Assembly (NCBI RefSeq): GCF_026420145.1
Contig: NZ_JAPMLV010000001.1
Span: 1,736,001-1,800,000 of the forward strand
Reading direction: 5' to 3'
Source of the DNA: Enterobacter pseudoroggenkampii
GTDB taxonomy: Bacteria > Pseudomonadota > Gammaproteobacteria > Enterobacterales > Enterobacteriaceae
DNA: 64,000 bases
This document shows, in pieces, positions 47,101 to 56,749 of this stretch. Under the pieces are notes generated by a model. The model was not told the origin of the DNA and did not search any database. It saw nothing but the letters and a program-made list of their open reading frames with translations. The position numbers and the translations under genes were made by a program. How positions within the stretch are numbered: the first letter of the stretch is position 1; every line of letters starts with the position of its first letter.

Positions 47101-47260
47101 TCCGTTGATGCTGGCCAGGGGGGCGAGCGACAGTACGCAGCATGCCATCGGTACCGGCGTATTTGGCGGCATGATTAGCGGTACGCTTCTCGCGATCTTC
47201 TTCGTACCGGTTTTCTTTATCGTCATTGCGCGTTTCGTCGACAACATCAGGAAAGCGTGA
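44165..47260 (+). CDS. RND multidrug efflux pump, AdeB/AcrB type (HAE-1)
   Basis: A 1031-residue inner-membrane proton/drug antiporter. It begins MPLFFIERPIFAWVVALFIV and has two large periplasmic loops and twelve helices. The proton-relay residues are present: the Asp pair in GIIVDDAIVVVENVE and the Lys in GLSAKNAILIVEF. Sequence is closest, by eye, to AdeB (for example AEGSVGIIYRQF and MLARGASDSTQHAIGTGVFGG regions). A TTG start 18 nt upstream is possible. No good SD precedes ATG 44165. RND pumps need a periplasmic adaptor and an outer-membrane channel; neither gene is adjacent. It may borrow AcrA-type adaptors and TolC. Confidence 0.95.
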   Translation: MPLFFIERPIFAWVVALFIVLTGLLSIPRLPVAQYPAVAPPGIIISVSYPGASPDIMNTSVVSLIEREISGVDNLLYFESSSDTTGSASITVTFKPGTDIKLAQMDLQNQIKIVEPRLPQAVRQNGINVEAANSGFLMMVGLKSTNGQFEEADLSDYFARNVSDELRRVPGVGKVQLFGGEKALRIWLDPMKLHSYGLSVSDVLTAVGQQNALVSPGKTGDEPASEGQGVTYPITVKGQLSSVEAFRNITLKSDASGARLKLSDIARIESGLQSYAFGIRENGVPSTAAAIQLSPGANAMSTASGVRARIDELSRVLPDGMVFTVPFDTAPFVKLSIVKVVQTFVEAMVLVFLVMLLFLHKIRCTLIPAIVAPVALLGTFTVMLLSGYSINILTMFGMVLAIGIIVDDAIVVVENVERLMEEKSLSPRDATRQAMQEITPAIIGITLVLTAVFIPMGFAEGSVGIIYRQFCISMAVSILLSAFLALTLTPALCATLLKPHQGVKSGGGRFAAGFNARFHRLTTCYEAGLGAVLKRTGRMLLLYVVLCAALFLGLSSLPSSFLPDEDQGYFMSSIQLPSDATMQRTLNVVKKFEEEITARPDIESNIMILGFGFSGSGPNSAMAFTTLKDWKNRQGSTAQDEADHIQDSMANVTDAVTMSLLPPAISDMGTSSGFTWYVQDRAGLGYEALKRAADALVLQANQRPELSDVYIDGLPEGTSLALQVDREKAEAMGVSFDEINQTLSVTLGSNYVNDYTNNGRVQQVIIQADAPYRMQPEQILKLSVKNRMGEMVPLSTFVTISWNVAPQQLTRYQGYSALRITGNAASGVSSGTAMKVMESLSRELPQGMAGEWAGSALQERKSESQLPGLIVLSILVVFMVLAALYESWSVPFAVMLVVPLGLIGAVIAVFVAGMTNDVFFKVGLITLIGLSAKNAILIVEFARQLHRQGQPLLAATIHAASQRLRPILMTSLAFSLGVVPLMLARGASDSTQHAIGTGVFGGMISGTLLAIFFVPVFFIVIARFVDNIRKA

Positions 47261-47410
47261 ATACCCTGGTGGAATCACGCTGCCTCTCTGGTTGGATGAG
47301 GCGAAGCTGTTGCCGGGTGATATACTGGACGAATGCTGAAATTTTGAGCCCCCGCGAGTCCGCGGTGCATTCTTCGGGGCAGGCGTCTTCGGAGAAGTGC
47401 GAGAAATATC

Positions 47411-47441
47411 GTGACACAAGGGGCTGTGAGTGGGCTATAAT
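47411..47441 (+). promoter_or_regulatory. Predicted fabI promoter
   Basis: A perfect -10 TATAAT at 47436-47441, with a -35-like GTGACA at 47411-47416 (19-nt spacer). The start of transcription would be ~80 nt before the fabI ATG. The rest of the 270-bp gap after the RND gene shows no convincing ORF. Confidence 0.5.
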
Positions 47442-47530
47442 TTCGAGCTAATTTCGAATGATTTTGAAATACTGCCTGTAACGCTATGAATTACAAGGCA
47501 AAATTAGCAATGAATATAAGGATTAAAGCT

Positions 47531-48319
47531 ATGGGTTTTCTTTCCGGTAAGCGCATTCTGGTGACTGGCGTTGCCAGCAAACTGTCCATCGCATACGGCA
47601 TCGCACAGGCAATGCATCGCGAAGGCGCTGAGCTGGCGTTCACCTACCAGAACGACAAGCTGAAAGGCCGTGTTGAAGAGTTTGCCGCGCAGCTGGGTTC
47701 CAGCATTGTTCTGGAATGTGACGTTGCACAAGACGAAAGCATCGACGGCATGTTTGCTGAACTGGCAAAAGCATGGCCTAAATTCGACGGTTTCGTTCAC
47801 TCCATCGGCTTCGCTCCTGGCGACCAGCTGGACGGCGACTACGTGAACGCGGTTACCCGTGATGGCTTCAAAATCGCGCACGACATCAGCTCCTACAGCT
47901 TCGTTGCGATGGCGAAATCCTGCCGCGCGATGCTGAACCCGGGCGCAGCCCTGCTGACCCTGTCCTACCTGGGCGCTGAACGTGCTATCCCTAACTACAA
48001 CGTTATGGGTCTGGCTAAAGCGTCTCTGGAAGCGAACGTACGCTACATGGCGAACGCAATGGGTCCTGAAGGCGTGCGCGTTAACGCCATCTCTGCAGGT
48101 CCTATCCGCACCCTGGCCGCTTCCGGTATTAAAGATTTCCGTAAAATGCTGGCACACTGCGAAGCGGTTACCCCGATTCGTCGTACCGTTACCATTGAAG
48201 ATGTGGGTAACTCTGCAGCATTCCTGTGCTCTGACCTTTCCGCGGGTATCTCCGGCGAAGTGGTTCACGTTGACGGCGGCTTCAACATCGCTGCAATGAA
48301 CGAGCTGGAAATTAAATAA
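47531..48319 (+). CDS. fabI: Enoyl-ACP reductase FabI
   Basis: A 262-residue short-chain reductase for the last step of fatty-acid elongation, NADH-dependent and the target of triclosan. The N-terminal glycine-rich region is [16 protein letters not shown] and the catalytic Tyr-x6-Lys is YNVMGLAK. The triclosan-binding region [11 protein letters not shown] looks wild type. ATG 47531 is preceded by AAGGATT and matches the E. coli start. Codon use is strongly biased, as for an essential abundant enzyme. A hairpin follows the stop. Confidence 0.97.
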   Translation: MGFLSGKRILVTGVASKLSIAYGIAQAMHREGAELAFTYQNDKLKGRVEEFAAQLGSSIVLECDVAQDESIDGMFAELAKAWPKFDGFVHSIGFAPGDQLDGDYVNAVTRDGFKIAHDISSYSFVAMAKSCRAMLNPGAALLTLSYLGAERAIPNYNVMGLAKASLEANVRYMANAMGPEGVRVNAISAGPIRTLAASGIKDFRKMLAHCEAVTPIRRTVTIEDVGNSAAFLCSDLSAGISGEVVHVDGGFNIAAMNELEIK

Positions 48320-48325
48320 GCTGTG

Positions 48326-48355
48326 ACTCTCTTCCCGCCCGGGAAGAGAGTATTT
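48326..48355 (+). terminator. fabI terminator
   Basis: Perfect 11-bp stem ACTCTCTTCCC/GGGAAGAGAGT with loop GCCC. The T-run is short (ATTT). Confidence 0.65.
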
Positions 48356-48473
48356 CCCCCCGCGTCACCCCTTCGTTATTCCGTTCTGCTATTTGTTATC
48401 ACCTAACAATATTTTTCCCTTTATCTGCCTTACGCCAGGATATTGATCGCCATTTTGAGATCAAGGAACGCAC

Positions 48474-49460
48474 ATGGAACAACGCCGTTTTTCCGGCAAA
48501 GGCCACTGGTATCACGAAACCCAGTCAAACCACGCGCAGACGGATGTTCTGCCCTTGGTGCCCGAAGCCGCTAACGTCGACGATCGTTTTTTGCTCGATT
48601 TAGCCTTGCCTGATGAGATTGTCGCCGCCTGTTCTGGCTGGCTTACCCCTGCCAGAGCCTTATGCCACCAGCTGTTTCCGCTCTCGATCCCCGTGAACCG
48701 CCTGCATACGCTCAGCGCTTACGATCGGCTCAGTACCGCGCTAACGGTCGCACAGGCCTGTGGCGTTCAGCGGCTCTGTAACCATTACGCCGCCCTCCTC
48801 GCCCCGCTTCCCGGCCCGGACTCCTCGCGCGAAAGCAACCGCCGCCTGGCACAGATCACCCAGTATGCCCGCCAGCTCGCCAGCTCTCCTGATGTCATTG
48901 ATGATAAAGCGCAGAACCAGCTTGATGAGGTGGGTCTGTCCACGTACGACATCGTGGTGATTAACCAGATTATCGGGTTTATCGGTTTTCAGGCGCGCGT
49001 GGTCGCGATTTTTCAGGCGCTGTTGGGACACCCTGTTCGCTGGTTGCCAGGCCATCATATTCAGCCGCACACGCTTCCCGCGAGCCACGATGCATGGGTG
49101 CCGCTTTTGCCCGTCGTGGAGCTGCGCTATGCGAGTGCGCATCAGCTTGAGTCGCTGTCTCGCTGGCAGGCCGAACCCGCGCTGGAGGCGCTGACGCCGG
49201 TGCTTTGCCATGAGCCGTCGCTGCTCGACCTGACCGGAGAGATCCTGTTAAACAGCCGCGCAGAGATCCCGCAGACGTCACCCGCACTTTCGGCGGCGGT
49301 CGAACTGCTGACCCGCTCTCCGGACCGCTTCAGCGCCGCGCAGTTTACCCCGCTCACGGATCAAGGACTCCAGGGCGAATATGCCATCACGCTGCTTACC
49401 CAAAGTGCGTTTGATGGCTGGCTCAATCGTCTGAAAGTAGCGTTTGGTAAAGAGGAATAA
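48474..49460 (+). CDS. yciW: AhpD/CMD-like protein YciW
   Basis: A 328-residue protein matching E. coli YciW, which is placed between fabI and rnb as here. The fold is predicted to belong to the carboxymuconolactone decarboxylase/AhpD superfamily, but the usual CxxC redox pair is not evident. E. coli yciW is linked to cysteine metabolism; the biochemical activity is not settled. CAAGGAACGC lies before ATG 48474. Confidence 0.88.
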   Translation: MEQRRFSGKGHWYHETQSNHAQTDVLPLVPEAANVDDRFLLDLALPDEIVAACSGWLTPARALCHQLFPLSIPVNRLHTLSAYDRLSTALTVAQACGVQRLCNHYAALLAPLPGPDSSRESNRRLAQITQYARQLASSPDVIDDKAQNQLDEVGLSTYDIVVINQIIGFIGFQARVVAIFQALLGHPVRWLPGHHIQPHTLPASHDAWVPLLPVVELRYASAHQLESLSRWQAEPALEALTPVLCHEPSLLDLTGEILLNSRAEIPQTSPALSAAVELLTRSPDRFSAAQFTPLTDQGLQGEYAITLLTQSAFDGWLNRLKVAFGKEE

Positions 49461-49548
49461 CCACACTCATTACCCAAAGACCGCTTGCTGAGACAGTGAG
49501 AATCGCGTAAAACTGTCAGCCGCTCAATGGCTACGAAAATAGAACATT

Positions 49549-51483
49549 ATGTTTCAGGACAACCCGCTGCTAGCGCAGCTTAAACAGCAACTGCATTCCC
49601 AGACGCCGCGTGCAGAAGGGGTCGTAAAAGCCACGGAAAAGGGCTTTGGCTTCCTTGAAGTTGACGCGCAGAAAAGCTACTTCATTCCGCCACCGCAGAT
49701 GAAGAAAGTGATGCATGGCGATCGCGTCATGGCCGTCATTCATACCGAGAAGGATCGCGAGTCCGCTGAACCAGAAGAACTGATCGAACCGTTCCTGACC
49801 CGTTTTGTGGGTAAGGTGCAGAGAAAAGACGATCGGCTTTCTATCGTGCCGGATCATCCCCTGCTGAAAGATGCCATTCCCTGCCGCGCCGCCCGTGGCG
49901 TTGAGCATGATTTTAAAGAAGGTGACTGGGCCGTAGCAGAAATGCGCCGTCATCCTCTGAAAGGCGATCGCGGTTTTTATGCTGAGTTGACTCAATTCAT
50001 CACCTTTGGCGCCGACCATTTCGTGCCATGGTGGGTCACGCTGGCACGCCACAATCTTGAAAAAGAAGCGCCGAACGGCGTAGCGACCGAGATGCAGGAC
50101 GAAGGTCTGACGCGTCGCGATCTCACCGCGCTGGAGTTTGTCACCATCGACAGCTCCAGCACCGAAGATATGGACGATGCGCTCTACGCTGAAGAGAGCG
50201 ACGATGGCAAACTGCACCTGACCGTTGCCATTGCCGATCCCACCGCCTGGATTGCCGAAGGTAGCAAGCTGGATGACGCGGCGAAAATCCGCGCCTTCAC
50301 AAACTACCTGCCGGGCTTCAACATTCCGATGCTGCCGCGCGAATTGTCAGACGATCTTTGCTCGCTGCGTCCAAATGAAGTGCGCCCGGTCCTTGCCTGC
50401 CGCATGACCATTGCTGCGGATGGCGCGATTGAAGACGATATCGAGTTCTTTGCTGCCACTATCGAATCGAAAGCCAAGCTGGCCTACGATAACGTGTCCG
50501 ACTGGCTTGAAAATACCGGTAGCTGGAAACCTGAATCAGACGCCATTGCCGCGCAGATCCGTCTGCTGCATCGCATCTGTCTCAACCGCAGCGAGTGGCG
50601 TCAAACCCATGCGCTGGTGTTCAAAGATCGTCCGGATTATCGCTTTGTTCTGGGTGAGAAAGGCGAAGTGCTGGATATCGTGGCCGAACCGCGACGCATT
50701 GCGAACCGCATTGTTGAAGAAGCGATGATTTCCGCCAACATCTGCGCCGCACGCGTGTTGCGCGACAAGCTGGGCTTTGGCATTTACAACGTCCACACCG
50801 GGTTTGATCCGGCGAACACCGAAGCGCTGGCGGCCCTGCTGAAGAATCACGATGTGCATGTTGATCCGGAAGAAGTGCTGACCCTGCCAGGCTTCTGCAA
50901 GCTTCGCCGCGAACTGGACGCGCAGCCGTCGGGCTTCCTGGACAGCCGCATTCGTCGCTTCCAGTCATTCGCGGAAATCAGTACCGAGCCGGGCCCGCAC
51001 TTTGGTCTTGGCCTCGAAGCATACGCCACCTGGACATCGCCAATCCGTAAGTATGGCGATATGGTTAACCACCGTCTGCTGAAAGCGATTATCAAAGGCG
51101 AAACCGTTGCTCGTCCTCAGGAGGACACCACGCTGCAGATGGCCGATCGCCGCCGTCTGAATCGCATGGCGGAACGTGACGTTGGAGACTGGCTGTACGC
51201 TCGCTTCCTGCAGGATAAAGCCGGGACGGATACACGTTTCGCCGCGGAGATCATCGATATCAGCCGCGGGGGAATGCGCGTCCGCCTGGTCGATAACGGT
51301 GCTGTCGCGTTTATTCCTGCGCCGTTCCTGCATGCGGTTCGTGACGAAATGGTCTGTAGTCAGGAAAACGGTACCGTGCAAATTAAGGGTGAAACAGTTT
51401 ACAAGGTCACCGACGTGATTGACGTCACTATCGCCGAAGTTCGCATGGAAACCCGCAGTATTATCGCGCGCCCTGTCGCCTGA
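49549..51483 (+). CDS. rnb: Exoribonuclease II
   Basis: A 644-residue 3'-5' exoribonuclease that degrades single-stranded RNA. Two N-terminal cold-shock domains (~1-170) precede the RNB catalytic domain, whose Asp cluster is [15 protein letters not shown], and a C-terminal S1 domain (~560-640). Length equals that of E. coli RNase II. It has its own gap after yciW and a strong terminator after the stop. Confidence 0.97.
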   Translation: MFQDNPLLAQLKQQLHSQTPRAEGVVKATEKGFGFLEVDAQKSYFIPPPQMKKVMHGDRVMAVIHTEKDRESAEPEELIEPFLTRFVGKVQRKDDRLSIVPDHPLLKDAIPCRAARGVEHDFKEGDWAVAEMRRHPLKGDRGFYAELTQFITFGADHFVPWWVTLARHNLEKEAPNGVATEMQDEGLTRRDLTALEFVTIDSSSTEDMDDALYAEESDDGKLHLTVAIADPTAWIAEGSKLDDAAKIRAFTNYLPGFNIPMLPRELSDDLCSLRPNEVRPVLACRMTIAADGAIEDDIEFFAATIESKAKLAYDNVSDWLENTGSWKPESDAIAAQIRLLHRICLNRSEWRQTHALVFKDRPDYRFVLGEKGEVLDIVAEPRRIANRIVEEAMISANICAARVLRDKLGFGIYNVHTGFDPANTEALAALLKNHDVHVDPEEVLTLPGFCKLRRELDAQPSGFLDSRIRRFQSFAEISTEPGPHFGLGLEAYATWTSPIRKYGDMVNHRLLKAIIKGETVARPQEDTTLQMADRRRLNRMAERDVGDWLYARFLQDKAGTDTRFAAEIIDISRGGMRVRLVDNGAVAFIPAPFLHAVRDEMVCSQENGTVQIKGETVYKVTDVIDVTIAEVRMETRSIIARPVA

Positions 51484-51494
51484 TAACCGGTTCA

Positions 51495-51540
51495 ATTGTC
51501 GGTCCTTTCCTTCGCGGAAAGGCCGACAATTTTTCTTTTT
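51495..51540 (+). terminator. rnb terminator
   Basis: ATTGTCGG-T-CCTTTCC pairs with GGAAAGG-CCGACAAT (15 bp with one bulged T), loop TTCGC, followed by TTTTCTTTTT. Confidence 0.88.
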
Positions 51541-51805
51541 ATCCCCGCCACAAAATCATTATTTTTCCTTACTATTTTCAGTCTCCCTTCGCCCAAATTC
51601 GCCATAATTATCTACAGTAAAAGAGTGTTGTTATATTCGGTTACGTGAATTTTTATACGCTCCGTATCCTTTTTTGCCTGACTCGTTTTATTATAAGAAA
51701 TTAGGGAAAAACAATAAGTTCACTTCGGTTTTGCCGCTGTTTCTCAACGGAAAAGTCGACTGCAAATGAATAATTTGTGCGCTAATGAAAGCTGCGGGAG
51801 AAAAC
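51541..51805 (+). other. Intergenic region upstream of rpfR
   Basis: The gap between rnb and rpfR is 322 bp. After the rnb terminator it is AT-rich with no convincing ORF or RNA gene. It must hold the rpfR promoter; several AT-rich -10-like hexamers exist but none stands out. Confidence 0.6.
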
Positions 51806-53797
51806 ATGATGGACGATCTGGAGCCGAATTTGCTGTTTCGCTACATGGGGACTTACAGCCCGTGGTGGCGCTTGTCAGCTGACAGCAACGCTCTGCACCT
51901 TTCCACCAGCGAAAATGCCGATGTCACTCAGGTCGTGGCGCTGGACGATGAACAGGCCGATCTCATCCGTCATTTAACCGTTATTACCTCCAGTATTTCA
52001 ATGTCGCTCTCCCTCTACGGTGAAGATGTTCCGGTTCATCTTGTGGGCCGTAAAATTACCCGTAACGAGTGGGCCGGAACCGCTTCTGCCTGGAACGATA
52101 CCCCCTCCGTGGCACGCGATCTGGCTCAGGGGCTCTCTTTCGCGGAACAGGTTGTCTCAGAGGCTAACTCCGTCATTGTTATTCTCGATCGGCACGGCAA
52201 TATCCAGCGTTTTAATCGGCTTAGCGAAGAGTACACCGGCCTGAAAGAACATGAAGTCATTGGCCAGAACGTCTTTAAGCTGTTTATGAGCCGCAGCGAA
52301 GCGGCAGCTTCAAAGCGCAATATTACCGGTTTTTTTCGCAACGGCAGCTCCTACGAAGTCGAACGCTGGATCAAAACGCGTAAAGGGCAACGGCTGTTTC
52401 TGTTCAGAAACAAATTCGTTCACAGCGGCAGCGGTAAAAATGAAATTTTCCTTATCTGTTCCGGGACCGATATTACCGAGGAGCGCCGCGCTCAGGAGCG
52501 GCTGCGCGTGCTGGCCAATACCGATACCATCACTGGCTTGCCAAATCGCAATGCGATCCACGACCTGATTTCTGACGCCATCGCCAACCGCGGGGACACG
52601 CAGGTGGGCGTGGTGTATCTCGATCTGGATAATTTTAAAAAGGTCAACGACGCTTACGGGCATATGTTTGGCGATCAGCTGTTACAGGCCGTTGCCCTCG
52701 CCATTTTGAGCTGCCTGGATGAGGAACAGGTGCTGGCGCGACTTGGCGGTGATGAGTTTATCGTCATGGCCACCAATACCTCTCAGGGCTCTCTGGAGGC
52801 GATGGCATCGCGCATTTTAACCCGTCTGCGCCAGCCGTTCCGAATCGGGCTGATTGAGATTTATACCGGTTGCTCCCTGGGCATCGCCCTCGCCCCTCAG
52901 CATGGCAACGACCGGGAAAGCGTCATTCGTAACGCCGATACCGCCATGTACACCGCCAAAGAGAACGGCCGGGGCAAGTTCTGCGTCTTCTCGCCCGAGA
53001 TGAACCAGCGCGTGTTTGAGTATCTCTGGCTGGATACCAACCTGCGTAAGGCGCTGGATAACGATCAGCTCCTGATTCACTACCAGCCGAAAATCACCTG
53101 GCGCGGGGAGGTCAGAAGCCTTGAAGCGCTGGTCCGCTGGCAATCACCAGAACGGGGTTTGATCCCGCCGCTGGAGTTTATCTCTTATGCCGAGGAGTCG
53201 GGGTTGATTGTGCCGCTGGGCCGCTGGGTGATGCTCGATGTGGTTCGCCAGGTGGCGAAATGGCGTGATAAGGGAATAAACCTGCGCGTGGCGGTGAACG
53301 TCTCTGCACGCCAGCTGGCCGACCAGACTATTTTCAGTGACTTAAAGCAGGCGCTGAAGGATCTGAATTTTGAATACTGCCCTGTCGATGTCGAATTAAC
53401 CGAAAGCTGTCTTATCGAGAACGAAGAGCTGGCGCTGTCCGTGATCCAGCAGTTCAGCCGACTCGGGGCGCAAATTCATCTGGATGATTTTGGCACCGGC
53501 TACTCTTCCCTTTCTCAACTGGCCCGCTTCCCTATCGATGCCATTAAACTCGATCAATCGTTTGTCAGGGATATTCATAAGCAGTCCATCTCCCAGTCTC
53601 TGGTGCGCGCTATCGTCGCGGTGGCGCAGGCATTAAATCTGCAGGTGATTGCCGAAGGTGTGGAAAGCGCAAAAGAAGACGCCTTTCTGACCAAGAACGG
53701 CGTCAACGAACGGCAGGGTTTTCTGTTTGCTAAGCCGATGCCCGCTGCCGCATTCGAGCGATGGCTAAAACGATATCAAGCGCGAAATCAACGTTAA
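51806..53797 (+). CDS. rpfR: RpfR/PdeR: DSF-sensing PAS-GGDEF-EAL cyclic-di-GMP enzyme
   Basis: A 663-residue protein that is the homologue of E. coli PdeR (Gmr/YciR) and of RpfR in Cronobacter and Burkholderia. Order: N-terminal RpfF-interaction-type domain (~1-105), PAS (~110-225; [25 protein letters not shown]), GGDEF ([13 protein letters not shown], intact; no RxxD site) and EAL ([26 protein letters not shown]). In RpfR the PAS domain binds cis-2-unsaturated fatty acids and stimulates c-di-GMP hydrolysis. ATG 51806 has GGGAG 5 nt upstream. Its stop codon overlaps that of convergent rpfF at TTAA, which favours the RpfR role here. Confidence 0.95.
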   Translation: MMDDLEPNLLFRYMGTYSPWWRLSADSNALHLSTSENADVTQVVALDDEQADLIRHLTVITSSISMSLSLYGEDVPVHLVGRKITRNEWAGTASAWNDTPSVARDLAQGLSFAEQVVSEANSVIVILDRHGNIQRFNRLSEEYTGLKEHEVIGQNVFKLFMSRSEAAASKRNITGFFRNGSSYEVERWIKTRKGQRLFLFRNKFVHSGSGKNEIFLICSGTDITEERRAQERLRVLANTDTITGLPNRNAIHDLISDAIANRGDTQVGVVYLDLDNFKKVNDAYGHMFGDQLLQAVALAILSCLDEEQVLARLGGDEFIVMATNTSQGSLEAMASRILTRLRQPFRIGLIEIYTGCSLGIALAPQHGNDRESVIRNADTAMYTAKENGRGKFCVFSPEMNQRVFEYLWLDTNLRKALDNDQLLIHYQPKITWRGEVRSLEALVRWQSPERGLIPPLEFISYAEESGLIVPLGRWVMLDVVRQVAKWRDKGINLRVAVNVSARQLADQTIFSDLKQALKDLNFEYCPVDVELTESCLIENEELALSVIQQFSRLGAQIHLDDFGTGYSSLSQLARFPIDAIKLDQSFVRDIHKQSISQSLVRAIVAVAQALNLQVIAEGVESAKEDAFLTKNGVNERQGFLFAKPMPAAAFERWLKRYQARNQR

Positions 53798-54663
53798 CTG
53801 GCTTTACGCAACCCCGCCGCGTGATGGCGGTTTTGCAGCGTGACCAGACGCTCCATGTAGGCGATATCTTTCGGCTCAAGGCAGAAAGCGGCATCAACCC
53901 AGTCTTCCGTGATATCCATCAGTTCACTGCGGGGCAATTGCAGAACGCGCGTACGCGCGCGCAGCATCGCCCTTACGCCATTCAGTTTTGGCCGCAGAGT
54001 ATCGATGAAGGTTCGGGTGGAGACATAGCTTTGTCCGGGTTCAAACAGGACATCCACCAGCCCGTGCTGTTCATACCATTCAGCCGTATGGGATTCCCCC
54101 TTATAGATGAGTTCCTCCGCCAGCTTCATGCCAGAACGGCGTGCAACCAGGGAATATCCCCCCATACCCGGAAACAGGTTGAAGGCAATCTCCGGAAAAC
54201 CCAGACGGGCATCGCGCTGAGCCAGGACAAAATGGTGCGCCAGAGCGGCCTCAAACCCGCCCCCTAAAGCACTGCCTTCGACCATCGCCAGAGAGATGGC
54301 CCCTGTATCAAACCCCCGTGAGGCCGCATGGACGCAATCAACGCAGGCGCGAGCGTACGCCCGTAACGCCTCCCGACGTCCGTTCTGAATGCACTCGACG
54401 AAGAACTGTAAATCACCGCCCACATTGTACATATCGGGAACCAGCGAACCGGTTACCCAAAAATCAACCGCAAAGCCAGACTGGCGAACCAGCCATGAGA
54501 AGTTCATGATCTCCTCAATTAACGCATGGTTAAAACAAGGCCGTGGCTGGGCCCGCAACATCATCCAGACGGTGTGACGCTCCGCTTCGTAATACCCTGA
54601 CAGCTGCGTGAACCGTTCAGTATCGGTAAACAGTGTGCAGGTAGGCTGATTGATAACTGTCAT
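53794..54663 (-). CDS. rpfF: DSF synthase RpfF (crotonase fold)
   Basis: A 289-residue enoyl-CoA-hydratase-fold enzyme. It should act on 3-hydroxyacyl-ACP to make a cis-2-unsaturated fatty acid (BDSF family). The two catalytic Glu residues of RpfF are present at E138 (GGGFEAAL) and E158 ([16 protein letters not shown]), spaced by 20 as in Xanthomonas RpfF. AGAGGAATT precedes the ATG. E. coli K-12 has pdeR but no rpfF. Placed beside rpfR, it gives a complete synthase-receptor pair. The exact chain length cannot be read from sequence. Confidence 0.93.
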   Translation of the reverse strand: MTVINQPTCTLFTDTERFTQLSGYYEAERHTVWMMLRAQPRPCFNHALIEEIMNFSWLVRQSGFAVDFWVTGSLVPDMYNVGGDLQFFVECIQNGRREALRAYARACVDCVHAASRGFDTGAISLAMVEGSALGGGFEAALAHHFVLAQRDARLGFPEIAFNLFPGMGGYSLVARRSGMKLAEELIYKGESHTAEWYEQHGLVDVLFEPGQSYVSTRTFIDTLRPKLNGVRAMLRARTRVLQLPRSELMDITEDWVDAAFCLEPKDIAYMERLVTLQNRHHAAGLRKAS

Positions 54664-54856
54664 AGTCTAATTCCTCTTATAAAAAAGCGCCTTGCGCGCC
54701 GTTTTAGACTAATCCACTCAATAAGCCCACTGCATGAGGGGGAATAAATTTATCACTTACGTTTATGTAATTTAGTTATTGCATTTTTTCCCTTCTCTTT
54801 TGATCCTAATTTCTGCATCATTGAAAATATTAACTTTTCGCGCCTGGGGTGAGATT

Positions 54857-55039
54857 ATGTCTACTATTGACGCACAAGCTGTAGCACAACGAATTGATAC
54901 CGTGCTGGATATCCTGGTGGCGGGCGATTATCACTCTGCTATCCGTAATCTCGAGATCCTGAAGTCTGAACTTCTTGCTCAGAATGGTGCTGACAACGCG
55001 CCTGAAAACAGACAGCCAAAAGCGCCGTGGGAAGTTTAA
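54857..55039 (+). CDS. yciZ: UPF0509 family protein YciZ
   Basis: A 60-residue acidic helical protein. [18 protein letters not shown] and the PKAPWEV end match E. coli YciZ. ATG 54857 is preceded by GGGGTGAG; the frame is open upstream but the extension is not conserved. Function unknown. It lies 43 bp before yciT, on the same strand. Confidence 0.9.
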   Translation: MSTIDAQAVAQRIDTVLDILVAGDYHSAIRNLEILKSELLAQNGADNAPENRQPKAPWEV

Positions 55040-55082
55040 CCCCACCGTCTCCGACCTCGTTTCGCTTTATTAAATGGATGCT

Positions 55083-55835
55083 ATGAATTCCCGACAACAA
55101 CTCATTTTGCAGATGGTCATCGATCAGGGACGCGTAAGCGTAGTCGATCTCGCTAAAACCACCGGCGTGTCTGAAGTCACAATCCGTCAGGATCTTAATC
55201 TGCTGGAAAAACAGAGCTACCTGCGTCGCGCGCACGGATATGCTGTCCCGCTGGACAGTGATGACGTTGAGACGCGCATGATGAATAACTACGCGCTCAA
55301 ACGTGAACTGGCGGAATTTGCCGCGTCCCTGGTGAACAACGGCGAGACCGTTTTTATTGAAAACGGCAGCAGTAATGCCCTTCTGGCACGCACGCTTGCC
55401 GATCAAAAGGACGTTACTATCATCACCGTCAGCAGCTATATCGCGCATTTGCTCAAAGAGACGCGCTGCGAGGTGATTCTGCTCGGGGGTATTTACCAGA
55501 AAAAAAGCGAAAGTATGGTAGGCCCGCTGACCCGTCAGTATGTCCAGCAGGTTCATTTCAGCAAGGCCTTTATCGGGATTGACGGCTGGCAACCGGAGAC
55601 AGGTTTCACCGGTCGGGATATGATGCGCTCTGACGTTGTGAATGCTGTGCTGGAAAAAGAGTGTGAAGCCATTGTGCTCACCGACAGCTCTAAATTTGGC
55701 GCCGTTCACCCGTATACGATGGGCCCCGCTTCACGCTTTAGCCGCGTGATTACCGACGAAAGATTGAGCGACGCGCACCGAAATAAACTGGAAGATGACG
55801 GACTGATCGTCAATATTATTAAAACGACCGCCTGA
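55083..55835 (+). CDS. yciT: DeoR-family regulator YciT
   Basis: A 250-residue repressor-type protein. The N-terminal helix-turn-helix ([22 protein letters not shown]) and the C-terminal sugar-phosphate-sensor domain ([20 protein letters not shown]) are typical of DeoR. The start MNSRQQ matches E. coli; ATG 55074 is an upstream alternative. E. coli YciT has been linked to osmotic-stress gene control; its ligand is unknown. The next gene is osmoregulated osmB. Confidence 0.92.
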   Translation: MNSRQQLILQMVIDQGRVSVVDLAKTTGVSEVTIRQDLNLLEKQSYLRRAHGYAVPLDSDDVETRMMNNYALKRELAEFAASLVNNGETVFIENGSSNALLARTLADQKDVTIITVSSYIAHLLKETRCEVILLGGIYQKKSESMVGPLTRQYVQQVHFSKAFIGIDGWQPETGFTGRDMMRSDVVNAVLEKECEAIVLTDSSKFGAVHPYTMGPASRFSRVITDERLSDAHRNKLEDDGLIVNIIKTTA

Positions 55836-55844
55836 GTTCCCTCC

Positions 55845-55863
55845 GCGCCCGAATTTCGGGCGC
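55845..55863 (+). terminator. Hairpin after yciT
   Basis: GCGCCCG/CGGGCGC stem with loop AATTT. Pyrimidine-rich but with only a poor T-run downstream. Confidence 0.45.
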
Positions 55864-56045
55864 ATACGCCCTTCTTTCTCTGAGATGATTCTTAACCCTG
55901 CTTTAAGAGTTTTTACCTGTTTAACCCGCCTTAAAGTCGTAAAATTAATGTTAGCGATATAACAGGAAGTGACTATCACCTGCGTGATTACGTAACGCCT
56001 GCGCGACCAGCTTTCACGGAGAACAGAATTAAGTATTCGATTCGT

Positions 56046-56055
56046 CTATACTTAA
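56046..56055 (+). promoter_or_regulatory. Sigma-S -10 element of osmB
   Basis: CTATACTTAA matches the extended sigma-S -10 consensus exactly and lies 44 nt before the osmB ATG. osmB is a known sigma-S/osmotic-stress gene. Confidence 0.8.
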
Positions 56056-56098
56056 CGTGTACATCTTTCCGTGAATCGATAATTCAGGAGAAAGTATT

Positions 56099-56317
56099 AT
56101 GACCTTAACCAGCAAAAAATTAGCCGCCGCTGTTCTGGCAATCACTGTAGCAATGTCCCTGAGCGCATGCTCTAACTGGTCTAAACGTGACCGTAACACC
56201 GCTATTGGTGCCGGTGCCGGTGCTCTCGGTGGTGCAGTATTAACGGATGGTAGTACGCTGGGTACATTAGGTGGCGCTGCTGTCGGTGGTATTATCGGTC
56301 ACCAGGTTGGCAAATAA
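56099..56317 (+). CDS. osmB: Osmotically inducible lipoprotein OsmB
   Basis: A 72-residue outer-membrane lipoprotein. The signal peptide ends with lipobox LSAC (Cys at ~23), followed by a glycine-rich zipper segment (AIGAGAGALGGAVLTDGSTL). It matches E. coli OsmB along its length. AGGAGAAAG precedes the ATG. Sigma-S promoter upstream, terminator downstream. Confidence 0.96.
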   Translation: MTLTSKKLAAAVLAITVAMSLSACSNWSKRDRNTAIGAGAGALGGAVLTDGSTLGTLGGAAVGGIIGHQVGK

Positions 56318-56391
56318 TTATTATCTAAGCCTTCCTCGATATTGCGGTATTTAAACGCATTTCAGGTCTGACATACGCACGTATATAACAC

Positions 56392-56424
56392 GAGCCACGG
56401 CATCTGCCGTGGCTCATTTATTTT
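56392..56424 (+). terminator. osmB terminator
   Basis: GAGCCACGG/CCGTGGCTC, 9-bp stem with loop CATCTG, followed by ATTTATTTT. It abuts the end of convergent yciH. Confidence 0.75.
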
Positions 56425-56749
56425 AGCCGCCTGCCAGTTTGACTTTCATGCCTTTGGCTTCCAGCAGCGATTTTATTAAATCGCGTTTATCACCCTGGAT
56501 TTCAATAATGCCATCTTTCACGGCACCGCCGCAGCCACATTTCTTTTTCAACTCGGCCGCCAGCGTTGTCAGTTCAGCATCATCCAGGTCAATGCCGGAG
56601 ATCAGGCAAACGCCTTTCCCTTTTCGTCCGCTGGTCTGGCGCTGGATCCGAACGATGCCGTCCCCCTTAGGACGTTCCACTTTCGCTTTCGGTTCGTCTA
56701 TACGCCCACTCTCGGTTGAATAGACCAGACGACTGTTGGAATCGGTCAT
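56423..56749 (-). CDS. yciH: SUI1/eIF1-like translation factor YciH
   Basis: A 108-residue protein with the SUI1 domain (GIDLDDAELTTLAAELKKKCG...GCGGAVKDGIIEIQGD). It resembles eukaryotic eIF1; in E. coli it has been tied to start-codon discrimination and stress. Its start overlaps the pyrF stop by 1 nt, so it is translated from the pyrF transcript. Confidence 0.93.
   Translation of the reverse strand: MTDSNSRLVYSTESGRIDEPKAKVERPKGDGIVRIQRQTSGRKGKGVCLISGIDLDDAELTTLAAELKKKCGCGGAVKDGIIEIQGDKRDLIKSLLEAKGMKVKLAGG

Noticed and set aside
47257..47451. 64-codon frame after the RND gene
   Set aside because: It overlaps the RND stop and contains the likely fabI promoter; composition (many Cys, Arg, Ser) is not protein-like.
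47800..47830. Possible triclosan-resistance change in FabI
   Set aside because: The [11 protein letters not shown] region looks wild type and no other resistance substitution is evident.
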